From Rhynchopus sp. YZ270_cl-10 (taxonomy: Eukaryota > Euglenozoa > Diplonemea > Diplonemida > Diplonemidae): a stretch of DNA of 64,000 nucleotides. Under the pieces are notes generated by a model that did not search any database, was not told the origin of the DNA, and saw only the letters and a program-made list of their open reading frames with translations. The stretch covers positions 1,054,001 through 1,118,000 of the forward strand of contig OZ037861.1 of the NCBI GenBank assembly GCA_964035575.1, given 5' to 3'. Each line of letters opens with the position of its first letter. The stretch's first letter is position 1. Shown in pieces: positions 47,002-57,909 of this stretch. The position numbers and the translations under genes are program-made.

Positions 47002-48366
47002 GGTGTCAGGTGTAAGGACCGTTTGTCGTGTTCGTTGGATCAGCAGTCAAGTGGGACACATGGTGAAGGTGTCATCTTCGTTGAACACTCATCTCTAATT
47101 TCATTTTTTGAATCCGATTTGCTATTCTCATTCTCCCATTTTTTCCATTTCAATTGCACTACCATGAGGAAGAGAAGAGAGATTGTGGTGCTTTCGGAAA
47201 TCGGTCAACGACCTGTCAATATCGACCCGTCCCGGAGCACCAGCTAGTGGACATTTTTTTACCATCTGAGCATGGTGTGCCACAGAGTATGCCAACATCC
47301 AACTTCCAATTCTGGACACTTCTTCATCTGAAATTAAAAAAAGTTACACAAACTTTTCACTAATTTTAGATGCACTTTTTTTTGTTTTTGTGCCCCGCTT
47401 TTCTCTCATTTTTTTAGTTCTCTTTTTCAAAATTTTGAAGTTTTGTTTGTTTTTTTGAGGTTATTGATCTTAGGAATCACATAATTCCTTCTTGACACGC
47501 ATGCGAAGAGATCAGATTCTTAGACTGGATCGGCCTTCACGGCAGACAAACGCGCTAATACGAAGGCAGCGGGAAGGGCAGCACTGTGCGATATCCTACA
47601 CGCAGTCGCAGACGTCACCCGCGTTGTGTATGATTGTGCAGTTTGCTTGCATATGTCTTGTGAGACAGATGTGCAGGGTTGAACGTGGCGTCGTCATGAT
47701 AAAAGTAATGAATCCATAATAGGACCATTGAGCAGCTCAACAAACGCATTGCTGATAGACGTTGCCGCTGTGGTATCCCTGAAGGAAGATGTTTTATTTC
47801 ATTTCACTGATTGAGATGCGTTTTAACCCATTTCACATGGCTATTTTTTTCTTCTCTCTTCTTGATGGTCAGTAAGAATGCACGTCACTATCAGAACCAC
47901 GCTATCCACCTACAAAAAATATGTTTGGGTACATTTAGTGCCCTATTTTTTCTTCTCTTCAATGGAACAGAAAGTATATGAAATAATTTTTTGCTGAAGT
48001 AACTTCATGTGTCAGTGTCGGTCTGCGAGTCAAATGAAAACGGCGCGTGTTGCGTCTTCATATCGCAGAGGACAAAAAGTAAGCTGAAAACAATCCATGA
48101 AGTGACAAAAACTGAGGCGGCGGCCACACTGTCCCAGTAGTGGGCAAAAAAGAACAAGAAAAACAAAAAAGAAAAGTTGAAGATGTTACCAACTACTTTT
48201 TACCCTTCCTTCCCAACAGCAGTGTACTGTTACGATTTTTATGAACAGTGCGAAGAAGCCACTATAATCTTCTTGTCTTTACACTCACGCAACTTCCCTG
48301 ACTCCTGAGCTCTCTCTACAAACCCCTCGCAACACTTTTCAATTCAGATTAAAAATACCCACAAAA
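47002..48366. other. 3' flank of copy 2 and promoter of the 860-residue gene copy 1
   Basis: Aligns with 43295-45480 minus the hAT element and one 54-bp repeat. From about 48185 it passes into the shared promoter module and a leader (CACTTTTCAATTCAGATTAA) also present at 52122 before copy 2. No gene seen. Confidence 0.6.
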
Positions 48367-50964
48367 ATGAGGGTGCAAGAAGCGTTCGTTTTCATGTTAG
48401 TCCTTGCGTTGTGTCCACACCACGTTGCGTCACGCAGTGTTGAGGAGAGACTGTCGCGTGGCCTGCAGCGTGTGAAGCAGGTCCTCACCGAGGAACGCAG
48501 CCCAGTGCTGCTTGCTGCAGAGACGCAACACCGCTATGCCGATAAGTTCACGGTGGTGGAGTCGATGGCGACGGCGACACTGTCAGCTATGTCGGACACC
48601 TTTGCTGCCCTTGGGATGGGTGCTGCGGTGGCGGAGGGACGCACCGGAAGCAGAGTTCTGCTTTTGACGAAAGTGACGACCTGCACTGCAGACGGGTTTG
48701 AGCACGTCGACAGGAAGGGCCTCCTCACGACCAGCACGACTGAGGTGAAGACACGCCGGAAGCAGTACCTCTGGAAGAAGACCGAGCAGTTCACGCTGAC
48801 CCTGCACCATGGGAGCCCAGAGACCACACCCGGCACGGTGCTGGCGGAGGGTGAGCAGGTGAAGGTGCTGCGTACCCGTGCAGACGAGCGTCCCCTTCTG
48901 AAGCGGAACGAGGAGAAAACGGATGTGGACATTACGTGGCTTGCGACGCAGCATGCGGCACGGTTTGCTGTGGACCGCACCCGCGATTCGTGCAGGACGC
49001 CGACACGGAACAGAGAGGTGCGGACGTTGTCTGCGAACATCGAGCTCTTCATGATCTGGCTGCACGACACGGCGAAGAAGAGCGGCGGGCAGTGTGGCGG
49101 GGACGTCTTCCTTCCGGTGCTGCCTCTGATGACGGAGGCCAGCAACACAACAACGTGCTCGCCGCTTGGTGCTGAGGCGTTCGACGCACTGCTTCGCGAG
49201 CACAGCGCTGAGGTGGCCGGTGCGCGGAAGTCATGCGCCAAGGACCTTGAGGGGAACACTGCTGTTGCGGACATCCGCCTTCTCGGGACCCACCTGGCCA
49301 GCCTCTCTCAAGCCTTCCTGGAGGCGATGAACAGCATGGAGGCACTCCTGCGTGCACAGCTCGTCTCCGCCCTCGGGCACGAGGTGGGCCTGCGTGAGTT
49401 CACAACACACATGGCACAGCACCAACGCGAGGTGCTTGCACCAGAGTATCCTCTGAATGGGTTCAGCCACGCTGTGCGCAGGGAAGGCCACGCGCCAGAC
49501 GGGATGATCGCTGTCACCGTCGACGGCACACCGTTTCAGACAACATCACGGAGGTTGGACAATGTGCACATCCGCTTTGCCTTGAACGCTGCCTCTGACG
49601 CAGTGATCACAGGCCCGACACACCTCCACACTGGGGTGCACTACACGAATGGCGATGCAGCAGGTGGTGTGGAGCCCCTTGTGGAATTTGTTGCGACTGC
49701 GAGAGAGTTTGCGAGCTACATTCTGCTGATCGGCAAGATTGCGGGCGACCGCTTTACCCCCTCCGCTGCGTTGATTGTGAAGAACAAAGACACACTGCGG
49801 ATCCTGCTGACAATGGACACAATCCCTCCACCCGCGGTGTTTCGTGAATACGTGTCGTCGCTCAGCCCGGAACAGCAGCGCTTTGCAAAGGAGTACCGCA
49901 AGATGCAGCTTGCAGGCTCCCTCTTTGCCGTCTCTGCGGTGCAGGTCAAACCTCTGATGGAAAAGGTGCTGAACCTGCCGCCAAACAGCCTTGCGAAGGA
50001 GTTTGAGTTGACCCAACGTCTGATGAAGCTGTTCATTGATTACGACGTTGGGGCTGAGATGCTTGCTTACGACCTCGAGGTGGACGGCGAAGTGAACAGC
50101 ACACAGGCAAAGGTCTCTATCGTCAAGGACAATGTTAACACGGTCTTTACTTACATCAATGCAGAGAAGAAACGGCTTCGCGGCGAGAGTGGTGTTAAGG
50201 GAGGTTTTCGTAAAACGATATTTAAGGTAGTTGTTGTGTACCCGGTGGACGTGCTGTTATGCGATACAGAGGATATAGGTGAAGCAGCGCCTGAGGTGTC
50301 AAACAAGGAGGACCTCGCGAGAAACTGCGCCGTTGGTTCCTGCACGGAAGGAAAGCTGTCGGGACGGAGAGACGAGCTGGATGCCGACCTAACGGCGATG
50401 GAGAGAATAGCAAAAGGGGAAAATGACGCAACTGAGGAAGGAGGGGAGGCAAAGCGAAAGGTGTCAAAGAACAAGGAGGAGGAACAAAGCGTTGAGGATA
50501 TGGGCAACAGGCGTCGTGTGATTGGGGAGCTGCCGAACCGTCTGGACGCTGCAATGGATGGTTATGACTTTGAGAAGGCGATGCGACCGACGACCTTGGC
50601 ATTAGGTGAACGCTGGGAGATGACCAGCAGAGAGTCGCTGGTGGCGCCGTTCGGCACGAAGGGGCTGGATGCAGAAAAGAGGGGGGTGCTGACGATGCGT
50701 TCGTTGGGGCTGCTGGATTCGCTGACGAAGAGTGGGGGGCTGCCTATTGAGGACAGCGAGGTGCATGTGGTCGTTCCCGTGACACACCACTTCGCAAGCA
50801 CGCTCATGAACACCGCAGTTGTGGAGAACCGGAACCCAGTGGAGCTCGTAGAAATCTCAATGCTGCTTGCTGCCTCAGCGCTGTTCGAACAGAACATCAC
50901 CGCTCTCGTAAGTGATGTTCACAAAAAGAGACTTCAGAACGTTGCTCCGAGGCTTTTTGTGTGA
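48367..50964 (+). CDS. Secreted protein of a protist-wide unknown family, copy 1
   Basis: Encodes 865 residues with a signal peptide (about 1-21, FVFMLVLALCPHHVAS). No membrane helix follows, so the product is probably secreted or vesicular. The region around 490-575 (SPEQQRFAKEYRKMQL, QVKPLMEKVLNLPPNSL, ELTQRLMKLFIDYDV) resembles a module I recall from large families of uncharacterised algal and protist proteins. Residues about 600-696 are unrelated to the same place in copy 2 and rich in charge. After that, from VSKNKEEE, identity returns to the end (LVSDVHKKRLQNVAPRLFV). Compared with copy 2 it lacks seven residues near 117 (VDRKG for VDGDSVIRTEKG). Function unknown. Confidence 0.85.
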   Translation: MRVQEAFVFMLVLALCPHHVASRSVEERLSRGLQRVKQVLTEERSPVLLAAETQHRYADKFTVVESMATATLSAMSDTFAALGMGAAVAEGRTGSRVLLLTKVTTCTADGFEHVDRKGLLTTSTTEVKTRRKQYLWKKTEQFTLTLHHGSPETTPGTVLAEGEQVKVLRTRADERPLLKRNEEKTDVDITWLATQHAARFAVDRTRDSCRTPTRNREVRTLSANIELFMIWLHDTAKKSGGQCGGDVFLPVLPLMTEASNTTTCSPLGAEAFDALLREHSAEVAGARKSCAKDLEGNTAVADIRLLGTHLASLSQAFLEAMNSMEALLRAQLVSALGHEVGLREFTTHMAQHQREVLAPEYPLNGFSHAVRREGHAPDGMIAVTVDGTPFQTTSRRLDNVHIRFALNAASDAVITGPTHLHTGVHYTNGDAAGGVEPLVEFVATAREFASYILLIGKIAGDRFTPSAALIVKNKDTLRILLTMDTIPPPAVFREYVSSLSPEQQRFAKEYRKMQLAGSLFAVSAVQVKPLMEKVLNLPPNSLAKEFELTQRLMKLFIDYDVGAEMLAYDLEVDGEVNSTQAKVSIVKDNVNTVFTYINAEKKRLRGESGVKGGFRKTIFKVVVVYPVDVLLCDTEDIGEAAPEVSNKEDLARNCAVGSCTEGKLSGRRDELDADLTAMERIAKGENDATEEGGEAKRKVSKNKEEEQSVEDMGNRRRVIGELPNRLDAAMDGYDFEKAMRPTTLALGERWEMTSRESLVAPFGTKGLDAEKRGVLTMRSLGLLDSLTKSGGLPIEDSEVHVVVPVTHHFASTLMNTAVVENRNPVELVEISMLLAASALFEQNITALVSDVHKKRLQNVAPRLFV

Positions 50965-52166
50965 AGTTTTTGAGGGCATCGAAGAAGTGTATATAGGTAG
51001 GGGTTGTGTGTGTGCTCGGGAGACAATGTTTGGTGAAAACTCAGTCAGGCTGAGCGAGTTTTACCCCCTTATATTCGCCCCTGGGTTCATCGTGTACTGG
51101 TCCTCGAATGCTGTGTGTTAAACGTAGAAGAAGCTGAATTTGTTTAGGACGTCCGTGTATATCCTTAAGAGAAAGGGTGAGGCTTGTTGGTACAGATATG
51201 GGACGAGATGTTGTGACTCCCCCACCCCCCCGGCGGATGGGGGAGAGAGAAACACGTGAGAAAAATACTACGACTTCGCTATTTTTTTGTAATTTCGAGA
51301 GAGCCAGATGACGTTGTTAACGACGTTGCATGTGGCGTTCAGATGTTGTACGTGAAGTACAGTGCTCTCGAATAATAAGTGTGAACAAAGAAAGAAGCTT
51401 TGAACTTTAGCCCCGGGATGTGTCTGTCCCCTTTTTCCCTCTTCCATTTTATGTTGCCATGCAAAAATAAATTGAACACCGTACCCCTGGGCGCGTCCGA
51501 CAGTTGGTGTCGCCCTAATTGTTCCCTTTTGTATTTATTGTCAACTTACCTTCCTTCACCCCCCCTGTAAGGGCAACCGTAGGTGAAGTAAGGTATAGTA
51601 TTGAAATCGATGTGGGGGCCTCTCACATACTTTCAATTCTGTGAAATGACAGTATATGAATCTAATTCTATAGGATGGAGTTCCACATCACACCCCGTTC
51701 TTTTTCCGATAGCAATTACTTGTTTTTATTGCTTCATTTTATATTTTTGTCCACACATACGATAAAGTGAGAGTTACTCCACTAAATAAATCATGCAAAA
51801 ATATGGTGAACTCAGCGGTTTTCTCAGAAACAAGTATTAATCGTTTCTTACTTGGGGGGCGTCAAACAAAAACATTTTAAAAACCACCCTTCGCATACCT
51901 TGGACCTACCCCATTTTTGCATCGTACGTGCGTCAGTTGGACTGACTGCATCAACAACTAACCTGAAAATGTAGCCTATTGTTTTTGACCCACCCCTTCC
52001 CAACAGCAGTGTACGTTATGATTGCGATGACAACAGTGCGAAGCAACCACAAGTAGCTTCTTTTGTCTGACACTCGTGCAACTTCCCTGACTCCCGAGCT
52101 CTCTCCACAAACCCTTCAAAACACTTTTCAATTCAGATTAAAATACCAAAAATAAAATAAAATAAA
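50965..52166. other. Intergenic between the two 860-residue genes
   Basis: 51268-51393 (TTTTTGTAATTTCGAGAGAG, CCAGATGACGTTGTTAACGA) matches 55096-55220 after copy 2, and 51831 on matches 55385 on, so the duplicated unit covers gene and 3' flank. From 51975 the shared promoter module begins. No gene seen. Confidence 0.6.
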
Positions 52167-54752
52167 ATGAGGGTGCAAGAAGCGTTCGTTTTCATGTTAG
52201 TCCTTGCGTTGTGTCCACACCACGTTGCGTCACGCAGTGTTGAGGAGAGACTGTCGCGTGGCCTGCAGCGTGTGAAGCAGGTCCTCACCGAGGAACGCAG
52301 CCCAGTGCTGCTTGCTGCAGAGACGCAACACCGCTATGCCGATAAGTTCACGGTGGTGGAGTCGATGGCGACGGCGACACTGTCAGCTATGTCGGACACC
52401 TTTGCTGCCCTTGGGATGGGTGCTGCGGTGGCGGAGGGACGCACCGGAAGCAGAGTTCTGCTTTTGACGAAAGTGACGACCTGCACTGCAGACGGGTTTG
52501 AGCACGTCGACGGCGACTCTGTGATCCGCACGGAGAAGGGCCTCCTCACGACCAGCACGACTGAGGTGAAGACACGCCGGAAGCAGTACCTCTGGAAGAA
52601 GACCGAGCAGTTCACGCTGACCCTGCACCATGGGAGCCCAGAGACCACACCCGGCACGGTGCTGGCGGAGGGTGAGCAGGTGAAGGTGCTGCGTACCCGT
52701 GCAGACGAGCGTCCCCTTCTGAAGCGGAACGAGGAGAAAACGGATGTGGACATTACGTGGCTTGCGACGCAGCATGCGGCACGGTTTGCTGTGGACCGCA
52801 CCCGCGATTCGTGCAGGACGCCGACACGGAACAGAGAGGTGCGGACGTTGTCTGCGAACATCGAGCTCTTCATGATCTGGCTGCACGACACGGCGAAGAA
52901 GAGCGGCGGGCAGTGTGGCGGGGACGTCTTCCTTCCGGTGCTGCCTCTGATGACGGAGGCCAGCAACACAACAACGTGCTCGCCGCTTGGTGCTGAGGCA
53001 TTCGACGCACTGCTTCGCGAGCACAGCGCTGAGGTGGCCGGTGCGCGGAAGTCATGCGCCAAGGACCTTGAGGGGAACACTGCTGTTGCGGACATCCGCC
53101 TTCTCGGGACCCACCTGGCCAGCCTCTCTCAAGCCTTCCTGGAGGCGATGAACAGCATGGAGGCACTCCTGCGTGCACAGCTCGTCTCCGCCCTCGGGCA
53201 CGAGGTGGGCCTGCGTGAGTTCACAACACACATGGCACAGCACCAACGCGAGGTGCTTGCACCAGAGTATCCTCTGAATGGGTTCAGCCACGCTGTGCGA
53301 AGGGAAGGCCACGCGCCAGACGGGATGATCGCTGTCACCGTCGACGGCACACCGTTTCAGACAACATCACGGAGGTTGGACAATGTGCACATCCGCTTTG
53401 CCTTGAACGCTGCCTCTGACGCAGTGATCACAGGCCCGACACACCTCCACACTGGGGTGCACTACACGAATGGCGATGCAGCAGGTGGTGTGGAGCCCCT
53501 TGTGGAATTTGTTGCGACTGCGAGAGAGTTTGCGAGCTACATTCTGCTGATCGGCAAGATTGCGGGCGACCGCTTTACCCCCTCCGCTGCGCTGATTGTG
53601 AAGAACAAAGACACACTGCGGATCCTGCTGACAATGGACACAATCCCTCCACCCGCGGTGTTTCGTGAATACGTGTCGTCGCTCAGCCCGGAACAGCAGC
53701 GCTTTGCAAAGGAGTACCGCAAGATGCAGCTTGCAGGCTCCCTCTTTGCGGTCTCTGCGGTGCAGGTCAAACCTCTGATGGAAAAGGTGCTGAACCTGCC
53801 GCCAAACAGCCTTGCGAAGGAGTTTGAGTTGACCCAACGTCTGATGAAGCTGTTCATTGATTACGACGTTGGGGCTGAGATGCTTGCTTACGACCTCGAG
53901 GTGGACGGCGAAGTGAACAGCACACAGGCAAAGGTCTCTATCGTCAAGGACAATGTTAACACGGTCTTTACTTACATCAATGCAGAGAGGAAGGAACTTC
54001 ACGAGGAGGCTGCCGCTGGCAGGGCAGATGCGCAGGCACACGTCGTGCCACATGCCGCCCCAACTCCTGCTTGGCGTACTAAGGGTAAGAAGAGGTCTCG
54101 TAGCATTGAGAGGGACCTGGTGGATGAATCGGTACAGGAACATATGCTGTTTAGCGCTAGCGCGGAAGCACGGCCGAGGGAAAGGGAAGTGATGGAAGAA
54201 TCGGTGCAGGACGATATGATGGATACACAAGAAAGAGCTGAAACGAAGCCGAAGGTGTCAAAGAAAGAGGAAAAAAGCGTTGAGGAGCTGGGCAACTCGC
54301 GTGGTGTGATTGGGGAGCTGCCGAACCGTCTGGACGCTGCAATGGATGGTTATGACTTTGAGAAGGCGATGCGACCGACGACCTTGGCATTAGGTGAACG
54401 CTGGGAGATGACCAGCAGAGAGTCGCTGGTGGCGCCGTTCGGCACGAAGGGGCTGGATGCAGAAAAGAGGGGGGTGCTGACGATGCGTTCGTTGGGGCTG
54501 CTGGATTCGCTGACGAAGAGTGGGGGGCTGCCTATTGAGGACAGCGAGGTGCATGTGGTCGTTCCCGTGACACACCACTTCGCAAGCACGCTCATGAACA
54601 CCGCAGTTGTGGAGAACCGGAACCCAGTGGAGCTCGTAGAAATCTCAATGCTGCTTGCTGCCTCAGCGCTGTTCGAACAGAACATCACCGCTCTCGTAAG
54701 TGATGTGCACAAAGAGAGACTTCAGAACGTTGCCCCGAGGATTTTTGTGTGA
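52167..54752 (+). CDS. Secreted protein of a protist-wide unknown family, copy 2
   Basis: Encodes 861 residues, with the same signal peptide and virtually the same sequence as copy 1 to residue 605. Residues about 606-694 are a different cassette, basic then acidic (WRTKGKKRSRSIERDL, then two repeats of ESVQ(E/D)(H/D)M). Identity resumes at KPKVSKKEEKSVEELG and holds to the last residue. Synonymous as well as coding positions are nearly unchanged outside the cassette, so the flanks are kept alike while the middle is replaced. Contains the seven residues copy 1 lacks. Role unknown. Confidence 0.85.
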   Translation: MRVQEAFVFMLVLALCPHHVASRSVEERLSRGLQRVKQVLTEERSPVLLAAETQHRYADKFTVVESMATATLSAMSDTFAALGMGAAVAEGRTGSRVLLLTKVTTCTADGFEHVDGDSVIRTEKGLLTTSTTEVKTRRKQYLWKKTEQFTLTLHHGSPETTPGTVLAEGEQVKVLRTRADERPLLKRNEEKTDVDITWLATQHAARFAVDRTRDSCRTPTRNREVRTLSANIELFMIWLHDTAKKSGGQCGGDVFLPVLPLMTEASNTTTCSPLGAEAFDALLREHSAEVAGARKSCAKDLEGNTAVADIRLLGTHLASLSQAFLEAMNSMEALLRAQLVSALGHEVGLREFTTHMAQHQREVLAPEYPLNGFSHAVRREGHAPDGMIAVTVDGTPFQTTSRRLDNVHIRFALNAASDAVITGPTHLHTGVHYTNGDAAGGVEPLVEFVATAREFASYILLIGKIAGDRFTPSAALIVKNKDTLRILLTMDTIPPPAVFREYVSSLSPEQQRFAKEYRKMQLAGSLFAVSAVQVKPLMEKVLNLPPNSLAKEFELTQRLMKLFIDYDVGAEMLAYDLEVDGEVNSTQAKVSIVKDNVNTVFTYINAERKELHEEAAAGRADAQAHVVPHAAPTPAWRTKGKKRSRSIERDLVDESVQEHMLFSASAEARPREREVMEESVQDDMMDTQERAETKPKVSKKEEKSVEELGNSRGVIGELPNRLDAAMDGYDFEKAMRPTTLALGERWEMTSRESLVAPFGTKGLDAEKRGVLTMRSLGLLDSLTKSGGLPIEDSEVHVVVPVTHHFASTLMNTAVVENRNPVELVEISMLLAASALFEQNITALVSDVHKERLQNVAPRIFV

Positions 54753-57249
54753 AAATAACAAGATTTTTTGGATGAATCAAACAAGGGTTAATAGATGAAC
54801 GGCGGGGTGGGGGGTACATGCTTGACAGATTGGTTGGTCATTTGTCAAACAATGAATACTTTTTTTTTTGTGATTTCATCAGAATGGCTTGCATCGTACA
54901 GTGGGTCAGTCGGAGGTGCCTGCATTAGTAACTTCACTTTATTTTTTTGTTGTTGACGAGAGCATGTAACATGGCGTTCCTTGAACGCTGCTTAACGTAG
55001 GAAAGAACATGAATTTTGTATTTTGTGTTGCTATATAATAGTACCACCCGAGAATGGGGGAGAGAGAAATACGGGATAAATAAAATGAACTCCCAACTTC
55101 GGTTTTTTTTTTTGTAATTTCGAGAGAGCCAGATGACGTTGTTAACGACGTTGCATGTGGCGTTCAGATGTTGTACGTGAAGTACAGTGCTTTCGAATAA
55201 TAAGTGTGAACAAAGAAAAAGTGTGAACTTTGGTTGTTGTCTGTCCCCCTTTTTTCGACTTCCATTTTTTAAATGCGGAAGTAGCGGAAATATTTAAATT
55301 ATTTTGATTTCCCACCCCCTTTTGTTGTAACTAACAATACTCTGTTATCTGACGGTCCACTGCGATCGTTTCCCCCTTTTCTTAGAAACAAGTATTAATC
55401 GTTTCTTTCTTGAGAGCTGTCTGAGGCATCTTTCAAGTTGCACCCTTTACTGTTTGATGGTTTGCTATAATGTGGTAAAGTGTTTTGCCTTGCTTTTATT
55501 TGAATATCTATACCAACAACAAAAGAGAAAAAGAAGCCACGCAAGGACAACAGTAAATACTCTAATCGAGAAACAAATATGAGATTTACGATACTAACCC
55601 ACCCCTTTCGCACTTCCTCTCGGATTTCAAGTCTACAGGCACCGCAAATCAAAAATAAAGATAGCACAACAAACCTTGACAAAGCACTTTTAAGATTTAA
55701 AACATTTTCCAACTCCCCTTTCACAGAGCTTGGAACCTACCCCATTTTTTTTGTTAAATCACTACAATGAAATGCAATACAAAACAAATAGAGTGGCAAA
55801 AACAAAAACAAAAACAAACAAACGTTCATACATTTTTTTGCATGGTACGTAGGTCAGTTAGACTGACTGCATCAACAAACCAACCATTTTATTTTGTTTG
55901 TTTTAATTTTTTTTTTCCTCGTAAAAAGAGAACAAACGAGGAGTTCTAGCCCTTTTTGTTTGTAATTGGTGGTATTTTTTGATGACCTACCAAAGGTCAT
56001 CTAAACCGTTATTCTTTTTTTCTTTCTCTCTCTTTTTTTGTTTGGTTTTCAGACGCACCAAAAATTAAAAAAAAGAGAACGACTGCACCACAACCTATTC
56101 TCTTCTCTACTCTTTTTTTGATGCTGTGCGATAACGAATATAATAAGGTGACTAAGCACGAGAGGCTTAGGATCATCTTATAAACTTTTCTTTTTTCACT
56201 TCATTTTAGTCTACATCATGCAAACTCAGCATATGACCCTTGACTACCCAAATAAGGGAACACATCGCACGCACACACCTCGCCTATCTGATACACACTT
56301 TCTTGAGTGTTGTGGACTACTTCGTGTAGTCATCCCCGTTGTGGCTGTTGGACAGCAGATCGTAAGGGGAAACCTTCACCGTGTCCCCTCTCCCCAAATA
56401 CCATGGTTGGGGTGGCGACAAGGGGGGTCGGAACTAAGCAGTCACGAAAAATCACGAAAAATCACAAAGAATCATTTTTCTTCTTTGTGATTCTTTGCGA
56501 CAGGTCGTGATTTTTTGTGACCTTTTTGCGATTTTTTGTGATTTTTTGCGATTTTTTGTGATTTTTTGTGATGTTTTGTGATCTTTTGTGATCTTTTGTG
56601 ATTTTTTGTGATCGGCATATTTTGAGATGAGCTTTTTTTTGTCCCACTCTGGCACTGTGTATGCTGTGTATACCGTGAAAACTGTGTATACTGTGGAAAT
56701 TGACCAAAAACGAGAACTTGTCCATTTCGGCAAATTGACCCCACCACTGGCCAGACGGATTCCGGAAATGCAAATGCCGATGTTTAAAAATTTCACCAAT
56801 GAAAACAAAACAAAAATTTCCAACAACAAACAACACATGAATGCCCCCCAAAACGGCATGACATCTGGTAGAAACAGGGTAGGGAATCGGTTATGCAGCC
56901 ACGCCGAAAAAGTTCAATTTTAAGCGAAACTTACACGCAGAACTGAGAACAACTGAGCACAACTGAACACAATTCCACCACAATTACAGCACAATTGCAG
57001 CAGCCCAAAACGGTACACTTTTGTGATTTTTTGTGATTTTTCGTGATTTTTTGTGAATTTTTGTGATTTTTTGTGATCGAGAGAATTTGAAAATATTTTT
57101 TGTGAATATTTTTTTCCACACCCCCCCTGTCGCCACCCCAATGGTTGTGGATGTAACCCTCTAGGTAAGGTAGGAACTACACACCACCTCAAAACAACAC
57201 ACACAAAACCTCAGCTATCCCCACCCAACACAACACACTTTAGCAAAAA
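54753..57249. other. Intergenic with hairpins and GTGATTTTTT arrays
   Basis: 54885-54945 holds a type IV hairpin (GCATCGTACAGTGGGTCAG, TCGGAGGTGCC, GCATTAGTAAC). 56144-56190 has the standard CTAAG-CACGAGAGG-CTTAG hairpin. A tandem array of GTGATTTTTT/GCGATTTTTT runs from about 56486 to 56617, with a shorter one at 57021-57078; just before the first, TCACGAAAAATCACGAAAAA reads the complement, so the array can fold back. Short open frames (56218-56490, for example) show no family and are not called. Confidence 0.5.
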
Positions 57250-57909
57250 ATGGGTCACCGTGACATCTGGAACTCGCACCCCAAGACCGAGCAGGGAGGC
57301 CGTAAGTATGTTTTTTGTGAAGAATTCTATGGTGTACAATTTTATGATATCCCACACAAAAACACTCCCATAAGCGAGTGGTCTCTTTGCATAAACTCAG
57401 CCACGCCCTCAGATATATTTTTTCAGCTCATTTTTCTTAGGCGTGCTATGGCCTCGCTGCATTGTGTGGGATATTCATCACCTCTTGGGACGTATTTCTT
57501 CCGTCTTTGGTGTGACTGAAGGGGAGGTGAAAAAATTGCGATAAAGTGTGATAAAGTGCTATTTTGTGCTATTTTTGTCGTCGGCCACACCAGTATTTAG
57601 ACCTACCGTAATCGTAAAAAATGTTCGACCGTAAAAATTTTTAAAAAGGTCGAACTTCCAAATAAAATCCTGAAAAGGTCGAACATTATTACGGTCGATA
57701 ATTTAATACGGTACTCTAAATTAATGTGTGATAACGTGCTATTTTTGGGGTCGTCTCGGCCAGACATGAACACCACAACACTTAACCCCACACACAGGTG
57801 CCGTATCTCCGGCAGCACCCACGCTCTGATCCGCAAGTACGGACTCAACATCGACCGTCAGTCCTTCCGCGAAAACGCTGAGATGCTCGGATGGAGGAAG
57901 TTCTCATAA
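57250..57909 (+). CDS. Small ribosomal subunit protein uS14 (S29), two exons
   Basis: Exons 57250-57305 and 57798-57909 (donor AA|GTATG, acceptor CACACAG|G) join in phase to give 55 residues, the normal length of eukaryotic S29. MGHRDIWNSHPK and the block THALIRKYGLN are near-universal in the family, which sits in the 40S head near the mRNA path. Normally four cysteines bind zinc (CxxC and CxxC); here only the first remains (CRIS, then DRQS). The fold would have to hold without zinc. The intron (57306-57797) carries a TA-flanked MITE. I see only this copy in the window. Confidence 0.9.
57604..57713. mobile_element. TA-flanked MITE inside the uS14 intron
   Basis: Ends CCGTAAT on the left and ATACGG on the right with TA on each side; the left 14 bases (TACCGTAATCGTAA) equal those of the MITE at 736-1132. 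GTTCGAC blocks inside are inverted (GGTCGAAC), so it is largely palindromic. About 110 bp, no coding content. Confidence 0.65.

Noticed and set aside
48534-49274. Antisense ORF of 246 codons in 860-residue gene copy 1
   Set aside because: Shadow of the sense frame; the same shadow appears at the same place in copy 2, and it has no start context or domain.
53367-54230. Long reverse-strand ORF (287 codons) within the 860-residue gene copy 2
   Set aside because: It is antisense to a well-supported gene, its composition is Cys/His/Arg-rich shadow sequence, and the open length follows from the codon use of the sense gene.
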